A stretch of DNA of 6,563 nucleotides from Candidatus Saccharimonadota bacterium (GTDB lineage: Bacteria > Patescibacteriota > Saccharimonadia > Saccharimonadales > Saccharimonadaceae). Positions 1 through 6,300 of the stretch are shown here, piece after piece (within the stretch, counting starts at the first letter, position 1; every line of letters starts with the position of its first letter). The translations under genes and the position numbers were made by a program. The stretch covers positions 1-6,563 of the forward strand of contig JAFWKB010000004.1 of NCBI GenBank assembly GCA_017511405.1, read 5' to 3'. Below the pieces are notes generated by a model, which worked only from the letters and a program-made list of their open reading frames with translations, had not been told where the DNA came from and made no database searches.

Positions 1-200
1 GGCTTACCATAGTTATCCTTAGGGTTAACGCTAGTGGAGACGAAGTACAAGTTCCGTGAATTTGCGTAGGAGTTAGGCGTAGATGCCCAGAAGTAGCCGC
101 CCGCACCTCTAGCGTTGAGATTACTAGAGGCCCAGTAGAGATTGCCCGACATCATAACCGAAAGAGGAAGGCTGCGGAGAGCTCTGGAAGGAAAAGTGCA
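1..200 (-). pseudogene. FISUMP-like surface protein, C-terminal fragment (partial at window edge)
   Basis: Read on the minus strand, the frame with codons at 155-153 and so on down to 5-3 is open. It gives a peptide with segments such as SVMMSGNLYWASSNL, GGYFWASTPNSYANSRNLYF and STSVNPKDNYGK. Alternating W-[AS]-S-T, Y-A-x-S-R-x-L-x-F and S-V-N-P motifs are what I know from the C-terminal repeat of FISUMP (Fibrobacter succinogenes major paralogous) domains, which are abundant in predicted surface proteins of Saccharibacteria and other CPR bacteria. Those normally end in a G-F-x-x-R-C-V motif, which would lie just beyond position 1. The only in-frame ATGs (155 and 152) fall inside the domain, and I see no in-frame GTG or TTG between the tsaC stop and them. 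The usual 100 or more residues before this point are absent. I therefore read it as a 5'-truncated remnant. A short real gene is possible. The family call is by eye. Confidence 0.5.
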
Positions 201-241
201 AGTAACAGAGGTGAGTGTGGGTTTAGGTAGAAAAATATGGC

Positions 242-290
242 GTGAAAAATTTGTGAAAAAAGTTGAAGAAACGTGAAAAGATTGTGAAAT
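242..290. repeat. Phased GTGAAA heptamer array
   Basis: Plus-strand copies start at 242 (GTGAAAA), 253 (GTGAAAA), 262 (degenerate, GTTGAAG), 273 (GTGAAAA) and 284 (GTGAAAT). The first-to-last distance is 42 bases over four steps, or 10.5 per step, which is one DNA helical turn. On the minus strand the copies read TTTTCAC. The array lies just past the tsaC stop codon and before the FISUMP-like fragment, in A/T-rich sequence with no gene on either strand that I can support. Function is unknown. A protein-binding array or a decayed repeat are both possible, and so is chance low complexity. Confidence 0.4.
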
Positions 291-291
291 G

Positions 292-888
292 TTAGGATTT
301 GAAACGTGGTATCTTGAGATCGCCTTGGCGAATAATGATAGGCTTTTTCTCGGTTAAATCAACAACGGTGGAGGGGAGTTTCCCCTTTGTGGTTTCCCCT
401 TCGACGATTACATCGACTTTAGGGAGAGATTCGGCAACCTCTTTTGAGGAGATAGCTGGTTTGTCGCCGCGGGGGTTAGCAGAGGTGAGGAGGAGCGGGC
501 CGGTTTCCGGGAGAATATGGGAGAAGAGTGGCGATTTTGGAAGGCGAAGGCCGATGGTTGAGAAATGGTCAAAGTAAGGATGATGGAACTCGGGATTTTT
601 ATGGAGGATGAGGGTGATTTCTCCGGGAACGTATTTTCCGATGTATTCGCGGGCGAGTTTGGTGATAACGGCGTAAGTTGAGAAATCGGCTTTGTCGATA
701 GGGACGAGGGTGAAGATTTTTCCGGATTTTAGGTCGCGGCGTTTGAGATAGATAAGTTTCTCCAAAGCGGTGGCGGAGTTAAGGGCGATAGCAAGGCCGA
801 AGACTGTTTCGGTCGGAAGGGCGACGACCTGGCCGGATTTGAGGGATTTGATAATCTGGGACGTGGAATCTTTAGAGATTTGAATCAT
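292..888 (-). CDS. tsaC: Threonylcarbamoyl-AMP synthase (TsaC/Sua5/YrdC family)
   Basis: This enzyme makes L-threonylcarbamoyl-AMP from threonine, bicarbonate and ATP. It is the first step of the universal t6A37 modification of ANN-decoding tRNAs, in the cytoplasm. The 198-residue product matches the size of single-domain TsaC (about 190) rather than the longer Sua5. Visible family motifs are ALPTETVFGL (23-32), the K-x-R nucleotide-binding pair K49/R51 in YLKRRD, PGEITLIL (88-95), TIGLRLP (111-117), LLTSANPRG (133-141, the TSAN motif) and STVVDL (173-178) followed by IIRQG near the C-terminus. I chose the ATG at 888 because the motifs begin there at normal spacing. An upstream in-frame start would add 21 unrelated residues and run into the divergent methyltransferase gene. 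No Shine-Dalgarno precedes it, and a TGgTACAAT extended -10 lies 10 bases upstream. It could be the YciO subfamily, but the intact KxR and TSAN motifs favour TsaC. Confidence 0.93.
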   Translation of the reverse strand: MIQISKDSTSQIIKSLKSGQVVALPTETVFGLAIALNSATALEKLIYLKRRDLKSGKIFTLVPIDKADFSTYAVITKLAREYIGKYVPGEITLILHKNPEFHHPYFDHFSTIGLRLPKSPLFSHILPETGPLLLTSANPRGDKPAISSKEVAESLPKVDVIVEGETTKGKLPSTVVDLTEKKPIIIRQGDLKIPRFKS

Positions 889-908
889 ACTTGTATTTAT
901 TGTACCAT
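880..908 (+). promoter_or_regulatory. Putative promoter of the TrmH-family gene
   Basis: TTGAAT (880-885), a 17-bp spacer and TACCAT (903-908) form a sigma70-like pair with four of six matches in each box. The -10 ends 6 bases before the ATG at 915, so a start 7 bases downstream would fall on the A of the ATG. The two divergent -10 boxes of this intergenic space overlap each other (899-904 and 903-908). The match is weak on its own and is supported mainly by the same spacing at dnaE and the membrane operon. Confidence 0.35.
899..907 (-). promoter_or_regulatory. Extended -10 promoter of tsaC
   Basis: The minus strand reads TGGTACAAT, a TGn extended -10 with five of six hexamer bases matching TATAAT. 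It is followed by 10 bases and then the ATG at 888. No -35 match is seen at 17 bp, as is common for extended -10 promoters. The expected transcription start, about 7 bases after the hexamer, leaves a leader of about 4 bases. Confidence 0.5.
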
Positions 909-914
909 ATAGAA

Positions 915-1436
915 ATGAAGATTGTTTTAGTTTTGCATAATATTCGAGCAACGGGAAATGTTGGCTCGATTCTTAGGACGGCGGATGGGTTCGGGGTTTT
1001 TGAGGTGGTGTTTTCTGGATATACGCCGAGGTATCAGGACGAGCGGGTTTTGCCGCATCTTCGAGAAAAGCTAAATAAACAGATAGAAAAGACGGCGCTT
1101 GGTGCGGAGAAGACGGTTAAAAACTATGCGTGTGATGATATAATTTTGGAGTTTAAGAAATGGAAGAAGGAGGGGTATAAGATTGTTGGACTTGAAAATA
1201 ATATTGAAGACAAGAGATTAATAATGCTTACTGCTAAGAATTTTGGAGAGATAAAGAGGAGGGTTGGAGAGAAGGTGGTGTTGGTGCTTGGAGAAGAAGT
1301 GAACGGGATAGATTATTCACTTTATGATATGATTGACACTTTTTTGGAAATTCCGATGAGGGGTCAAAAAGAATCGTTTAATGTGGCGATTGCAACGGGG
1401 ATTGCGCTCTTTGGGCTAATTTGTGCCGCTGGTTGA
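915..1436 (+). CDS. TrmH/SpoU-family 2'-O-ribose RNA methyltransferase
   Basis: This is predicted to transfer a methyl group from S-adenosylmethionine to the 2'-OH of a tRNA or rRNA ribose, as a SPOUT-fold (trefoil-knot) dimer. The 173-residue protein is a bare catalytic domain. Motif 1 is NIRATGNVGSILRTADGFG (9-27), with the family asparagine N15 and arginine R21. Motif 2 is LVLGEEVNGID (123-133), with the conserved glutamate in LGxE. Motif 3 is IPMRGQKESFNVAIATGIAL (146-165), matching the usual IPM-x-G-x3-SLNVS-x-A pattern, with F for L and A for S. There is no extra RNA-binding N-terminal domain, so the target cannot be read from sequence. I chose ATG at 915. A TTG at 891 would add eight residues with no family match and lie within the promoter. 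The last 21 bases overlap the 3' end of the convergent membrane-protein gene. Confidence 0.88.
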   Translation: MKIVLVLHNIRATGNVGSILRTADGFGVFEVVFSGYTPRYQDERVLPHLREKLNKQIEKTALGAEKTVKNYACDDIILEFKKWKKEGYKIVGLENNIEDKRLIMLTAKNFGEIKRRVGEKVVLVLGEEVNGIDYSLYDMIDTFLEIPMRGQKESFNVAIATGIALFGLICAAG

Positions 1437-2234
1437 GGCCCCTGCGGTATCACTATCTTGAACGGTGTTCGAGGCGGAGCTTGAAGAAGAATTTGAGGTA
1501 GTATTGGACGTAGTATTGGATGTGTTGGTTGTTGTGTTGGACGTGTTGTTGGCTGCGGCAGCGTCAATGACGGTTTCTACGGTTTCTTCGTCTGAATTGT
1601 CGCCAGAGTCGGTATAAACATCGACTTCTGCGTTGGCAGCATCTTCAAGGAGTGTTTCGTCGGTATCTTCGGGGAGCGATTCTTCGACAGTGGTAGCTTT
1701 AGGGATGTTGCTTTGGCGGGTTTTGGCTTCCATGTCGGGTTTGAAGACGGCAAAGTAATAGTAAGCTCCGCCACCAAGCAAAATAAGGACGATGATAATG
1801 ATAAGAACGAGGGTTGAAGACTTTTTGCGAGGTTGGTCTTTTGGGAAACCGTTGGTTTTCATGTCGACGGGGGTTTCTGCTTCGGCGCTTGAGACGAGTT
1901 GCTCTGCGGCGACGGCTTTTTTGATGGCTTCAGGATCGGGCTCGGCGGGTTTTTCTGGCTCGATACCGGAAGCTTCAGGTGCGGGTTCGGAGATATGAGG
2001 CGTGGCGGGAGCTTTCGGCGTTTCTGGGGCTGTTGGGGCTGTTGGTTGAGTGTTGTCGGTTACGGGGATGGGCTCGGCGGTTGGAACTTTGGCCGGCTCA
2101 GGGGCGGGGGTTGGTTCGGCAGTTGGAGTTGGGGCGGTTGCTGGAGCTGTTGCTGGCGTGGTTGTAGCCGGAGCTTGCGTCGCAGTGTTCTGAGCTGGTT
2201 GTGGAGTAGTTGAATTTTCTTGTTTAGGATCCAT
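1416..2234 (-). CDS. Single-pass membrane protein with Pro/Ala/Thr-rich N-terminus and Asn/Ser/Thr tail (unknown function)
   Basis: I do not recognise a family. The 272 residues divide into four parts. Residues 1-~105 are Pro/Ala/Thr-rich and look disordered. Residues ~106-140 are charged and end in the basic patch PRKKSS. Residues 141-164 are one hydrophobic segment (LVLIIIIVLILLGGG then AYYYFAVF). The C-terminal part is first acidic (185-220), then a low-complexity Asn/Ser/Thr run (about 229-256). By the positive-inside rule the N-terminus faces the cytoplasm and the acidic/Asn-Thr part faces outward. There is no signal-peptidase site, lipobox or sorting motif. The start has a clear AAAAGGA six bases upstream that overlaps the stop of the preceding gene, so the two are translated from one mRNA. 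The segment GAYYYFAVFKPDM closely resembles GACYYIVVYRPDL in the upstream gene. Its stop codon lies inside the convergent methyltransferase gene. Confidence 0.8.
   Translation of the reverse strand: MDPKQENSTTPQPAQNTATQAPATTTPATAPATAPTPTAEPTPAPEPAKVPTAEPIPVTDNTQPTAPTAPETPKAPATPHISEPAPEASGIEPEKPAEPDPEAIKKAVAAEQLVSSAEAETPVDMKTNGFPKDQPRKKSSTLVLIIIIVLILLGGGAYYYFAVFKPDMEAKTRQSNIPKATTVEESLPEDTDETLLEDAANAEVDVYTDSGDNSDEETVETVIDAAAANNTSNTTTNTSNTTSNTTSNSSSSSASNTVQDSDTAGASTSGTN
1498..1554 (-). repeat. Low-complexity tandem repeat encoding the Asn-Thr-Ser tract
   Basis: On the plus strand GTAGTATTGGAC (1498-1509) is followed directly by GTAGTATTGGAT (1510-1521), an 11/12 match. Degenerate GTGTTGG units then run to about 1554. 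It encodes the NTSNT/TSNTT repeats of the membrane protein tail. The short period and near identity make it prone to slippage, so length may vary among strains. Confidence 0.6.
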
Positions 2235-2240
2235 TTTTTA

Positions 2241-2247
2241 TCCTTTT
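2241..2247 (-). promoter_or_regulatory. Shine-Dalgarno site of the second membrane-protein gene
   Basis: The minus strand reads AAAAGGA, six bases before the ATG at 2234, and overlaps the TAA stop (2248-2246) of the preceding gene. It is the only clear Shine-Dalgarno in front of an annotated start in this window and marks an operon-internal gene, consistent with coupled translation. Confidence 0.7.
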
Positions 2248-3304
2248 AGTTTAGATTTTTAACTGTTTTTAGTACATATTTTTCGAGGGGTTTGTCGTAC
2301 TCAAAGGTTAGACGATAGTTAGTGGTTTTTGGCAAGTCGAGACCTGATTGTTCAATGAATTCATGGCCGACAGAAGATTCGTTGAAAGATTCGGTTAGGG
2401 CAATGTCCACTATGAGATGAGTATCGTCATCTGTTTCTTTATTGGTAATTTCGTATGTGCTCGAGACGGCATCTACACAGCCGCAGCCGGTGCCGACGTA
2501 GTATAGGTTCTTATTATCATCGTAGCTTAATCCCCAACATAATGGCGATTTTTCGGTTGATTTTGTGACGTTTTCGTCACTACCGAAGAGGTTTTGATAT
2601 GCTTTGTTGAGGTCTTCGTAAGTTAAGTTTTTGTAGTATTTATGTAATACTGCTGTTGGGTCATTTTCGTCATAAAAACCATCTTCTTCGTAATTAGACT
2701 TGATTTTTGCCCAGGCTATTTGGCGTTTCCAGAGTTCGGCGTTTTCGCTATTTAGGTTTCTGATATCGCCGTCTCCGCAGTTCCCTTTTTCTATATATGC
2801 GTCGATAAGGGCGGCTAGTTCGGAATCTGATAGTTTGGGAGCTTCTTTCGTATCGGTTTCAGGTTTAGTTTCGGGAATAACGGCGGTTGAGGTGGTATTC
2901 TTAGCAAACGGGTTTAGGTCGGGACGATAGACAACGATATAATAACAGGCGCCGGCGGCAGCAAGAAGAAGGAAAAGAATAACGAGCAAAAACGGAAGGA
3001 GCTTAGACTTTTTCTTAGGCTCGGTCGAGAGGGCGGGGGCTTCCGGGTCGAAGGTGGGAACGCGCTCGAGGACGGGGTCGGTCGGCTTAGAGGATTCGAC
3101 GGGCTCGATGGGTTCGTCGGTTGGTTCTGAGTCGGAAACTTCGATTTTTTTGGGTTCTTCGGTTTCTTCTGTAGTTTCTGAAATGACTTTTTCGGTTTCG
3201 GGGGGATTTTCTTCAACAGAGGTAGCTTCCCTGGAGGTTTCGGAGGTTTTGTCCGCGCTCGAAATATTATTGTCTATTGATTTTAAAGCGTTATCTTTAT
3301 CCAT
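2246..3304 (-). CDS. Single-pass membrane protein with acidic N-terminus and Cys-containing extracytoplasmic domain (unknown function)
   Basis: I do not recognise a family. The 352-residue product starts with about 95 Glu/Ser/Thr/Pro-rich residues that look disordered. A basic cluster KKKSK (97-101) and one hydrophobic segment (102-126) follow. Residues ~155-352 look like a folded domain outside the membrane. Positive-inside topology puts the N-terminus in the cytoplasm. The outer domain has four cysteines (C176, C256, C274, C276, the last two in GTGCGC), which could form disulfides or bind metal. Its last ~90 residues alternate polar and hydrophobic as beta strands do and end in a YRLTFEYDKPLEKYVLKTV stretch. 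An NTF2-like fold is a guess only. The ATG at 3304 is six bases after a TGcTATTAT extended -10 and has no Shine-Dalgarno. It is the first gene of a two-gene operon whose next gene starts 11 bp downstream, and it is divergent from dnaE. Confidence 0.85.
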   Translation of the reverse strand: MDKDNALKSIDNNISSADKTSETSREATSVEENPPETEKVISETTEETEEPKKIEVSDSEPTDEPIEPVESSKPTDPVLERVPTFDPEAPALSTEPKKKSKLLPFLLVILFLLLAAAGACYYIVVYRPDLNPFAKNTTSTAVIPETKPETDTKEAPKLSDSELAALIDAYIEKGNCGDGDIRNLNSENAELWKRQIAWAKIKSNYEEDGFYDENDPTAVLHKYYKNLTYEDLNKAYQNLFGSDENVTKSTEKSPLCWGLSYDDNKNLYYVGTGCGCVDAVSSTYEITNKETDDDTHLIVDIALTESFNESSVGHEFIEQSGLDLPKTTNYRLTFEYDKPLEKYVLKTVKNLN

Positions 3305-3310
3305 AATTCA

Positions 3311-3319
3311 ATAATAGCA
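3311..3319 (-). promoter_or_regulatory. Extended -10 promoter of the membrane-protein operon
   Basis: The minus strand reads TGCTATTAT, a TGn extended -10 with five of six hexamer matches. It is followed by six bases (TGAATT) and the ATG at 3304, so the predicted transcription start coincides with the start codon. It lies where the -35 region of the dnaE promoter would be. Confidence 0.55.
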
Positions 3320-3329
3320 TAAAATTTGG

Positions 3330-3338
3330 TGATATAAT
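3330..3338 (+). promoter_or_regulatory. Extended -10 promoter of dnaE
   Basis: TGATATAAT is a perfect TGn-TATAAT extended -10. It ends six bases before the ATG at 3345 (spacer AGAGTT), so initiation seven bases past the hexamer would put the first mRNA base on the A of ATG. No good -35 hexamer is present at 16-18 bp. No Shine-Dalgarno is seen upstream of the ATG. Confidence 0.65.
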
Positions 3339-3344
3339 AGAGTT

Positions 3345-6300
3345 ATGAATGAGGAAAAAGTGGAGAATAATGAAAAGATTGTCTTGAAACCTAGTGATTT
3401 TGTTCATCTTCATAATCACACTCACTATTCCTTGTTGGATGGACTAACAAAAGTCCCGGAACTTGTAGATTTTTGTAAGAAAACTGGGATGGAAGCTGTG
3501 GCGGTAACGGACCATGGAACGATGTCGGGGTTGGTGGAACTTTATAAAACTTGTAAAGATGCGGGCGTGAAGCCGATTTTGGGACTTGAGGCATATGTGG
3601 CGGCGAGGAATTTGGAAGACAGAGATCCTGCACATGATAAGCAGAGATTCCATATTACGTTACTCGCAATGAACAACAAAGGGTTCGAGAACCTTTGTCG
3701 GATTATGTCGAATGCGGAGATAAACGGCAAATATTATAAGCCGAGAACCGACCATAAGGATATGGAGAAGTATAATGAGGGGATTATCTGTCTTTCTGGA
3801 TGCGCAGGTTCGGAGATTTCTGAGGCGATTAGGGCGGATGATGAAGAAAGAGCGCTTGAGCTGATTGAGTGGTATAGAAATGTGTTTAAAGATAGATTCT
3901 ATCTTGAGATGCAAGATCATGGACATCCAGATTCGCCAACGCATTGGGCGGAGCAAACGAAGATTAACGATTGGCACATGAAGCACGCGAAGGAGCTTGG
4001 GCTTCCTTTGGTGGTGACCTGTGATGCGCACTATCTTAATCATGAAGACCAGGATGCGCACGAGGTTTTGCTTTGCATCGGGACGGGTTCAAATTTGTCA
4101 GATACGAATAGAATGTCGTTGAAGGATTTTCAACTCCACGTAATTCCGCCGGACGAGATTATCAAGAGGTGGCAAAATACTTGTCCGGAAGCGGTTTTGA
4201 ATTCGAGAAAAATTGCCGATAGATGCAATGTTGAACTTGAACTTGGGAGAATTTTGATTCCTAAGTTCCCTGTTCCAGAGGGGGAGACAGATAAGAGCTA
4301 CCTTGACAAGTTAGTGTTTAGCGGTTTGGTGTTTAGATATGGGGGGATTCCGGAGGATGAGGCGCATAAGATGTCGATTGAAGAGTGTCGGAAGATTTTG
4401 GAGAAAGTCGACGAGGGGCGAGATGAGCTTCATAAGTTACTCCCGAGGATTGATTATGAACTTTCGGTGGTGGATAAGATGGGATACAATGGTTATTTCT
4501 TGATTGTTTGGGACTTTATTAACTGGGGTAAGAGAAAAGGAATTATTTATGGGCCGGGGCGTGGAAGCGCGGCGGGAGCGTTGCTTGCGTATGCGATGAG
4601 GATTACGGAGCTTGACCCGATGAGATATGATTTGCTTTTCGAGAGGTTTTTAAACCCAGACCGTATTTCTATGCCGGATATTGATACAGATATTCAGGAT
4701 ACACGGCGAGATGAGGTTATCCAATATTGTACGGATAAGTATGGTAAGGAGAGAGTTTCTAACATTGCTACTTTTGGTAAGATGATGGCGAAGAACGCCG
4801 TGAGGGATGTGGCGAGGGTGCTCGAAGTTCCTTATGCAGAGGCGGATAGGTTGGCGAAATTAGTGCCAGACCCGGTGATGGGACATCATGTACATCTTCC
4901 GGATGCGATTAGGGATGTGCCGGATTTGAAGAATGAATATGAGTCGAATCCTACCTCGAAGGAGGTGTTGGATTTTGCAAGTCGTCTTGAAGGGACAATT
5001 AGGGGGCACGGGGTGCATGCTTGCGGGGTGGTGATTGCGCCAGACGATTTAGTGAAATTTGTGCCACTTGAGGTATCGGCTAAAGGGCCAATTGCGGCTC
5101 AGTTCCCGATGGGTACGATTGAGGAGCTTGGGCTTCTTAAAATGGACTTTTTGGGACTTTCTAACCTTTCTGTGATTAATAATGCACTTAGGATGATTAG
5201 AAAAGTTTATCATGATGATATCGACATGTATGCGGTGCCGCTTGATGATGAAAAAACTTATAAATTGTTGCAAAATGCAGAAACAACGGGAGTGTTCCAG
5301 CTTGAGTCGGCGGGGATGAAACGCTATCTTAAGGATTTGAAGGCAGACCACTTTGAGGACATCATCGCTATGGTGGCACTCTATCGTCCGGGACCGATGC
5401 AGTTTATCGACTCGTTTATTCGGCGGAAACACGGAGAAGAACCGATTACTTATCTTCATCCGGGTTTGGAGAATTCGCTTAAAAGTACGTACGGAATTAT
5501 GATTTATCAGGAGCAGTTTATGCAGATAAGTCGGGAATGGTGCGGATTTACGGGTGGACAGGCAGATACGCTTAGAAAAGCGGTCGGTAAGAAAAAGATT
5601 GATTTGATGAAAAAAGTAAAACCGCAGTTTATCGAAGGGGCGGTAAAGATTGGGGGTGCGACTGAGGAAATTGCGGAAACATTTTGGACACAGCTGCTTG
5701 ATTTTGCGAACTACTGTTTCAATAAGTCACACGCAGCGTGCTATGGACTAGTGTCGTATTGGACGGCATATCTTAAGGCACATTATCCAGACGCATATAT
5801 GGCGGCTTTGATGACGGCAGATATGAGGTGGACGGATAGGTTGGCAATTGAGATTGCGGAATGTAAGAGGATGGGGCTTAAGGTGCTTGGGCCTGATATA
5901 AACGAGAGTTATGGGGATTTCGGTATCGTCGGCGGAGAAAATACGATTAGGTTTGGTCTTTCTGGTGTGAAAGGTATCGGTAAGGCATTGGTTGAAGAAA
6001 AAGTGATTCCGGAACGTGATAAAGGTGGACCGTTCAAGAGTGTGTGTGATTTTGCGAAAAGAGTTGATTCGACGAAGTTTAATAAGAAAGCATGGGAATC
6101 TTCGATTAAGACTGGTGCGTTTGATAGGTTTGGGACGAGAAGCGATCTTTTGTATAATTTGGAAAATATCCAAGCGTATGGTGCAAAGATGCAGAAAGAT
6201 ACAGCGAGCGGGCAGACGGATTTGTTCGGTGCATTTGGAGCGGCGGCGGCAATTCCGGAGGTAGAGATTAAACCAGCGCCAGCGCAGTATGGTGAAAAAG

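Noticed and set aside
242..290. Replication origin based on DnaA-like boxes
   Set aside because: Only one copy (TGTGAAAAA, 252-260, minus TTTTTCACA) fits the relaxed box. No unwinding element, dnaA or dnaN is seen nearby. Kept only as a phased repeat.
889..951. N-terminal extension of tsaC starting at 951 (219-residue version)
   Set aside because: The extra 21 residues have no family similarity and overlap the promoter and first codons of the divergent methyltransferase gene. The ATG at 888 gives the normal TsaC length.
915..1436. Recoded UGA (genetic code 25)
   Set aside because: TGA ends the methyltransferase at the expected length, tryptophans are TGG, and the annotated genes contain no internal in-frame TGA.
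1792..2213. Plus-strand open frames opposite the membrane-protein gene
   Set aside because: Trp/Gly/Cys-rich translations are the antisense of a Pro/Ala/Thr-rich reading frame. No motifs or start signals.
2914..3314. Open frames on both strands over the N-terminal part of the larger membrane protein
   Set aside because: These are shadows of the Glu/Ser/Thr/Pro-rich coding region with composition-driven translations (Lys/Pro/Ser or Ser/Val-rich) and no motifs.
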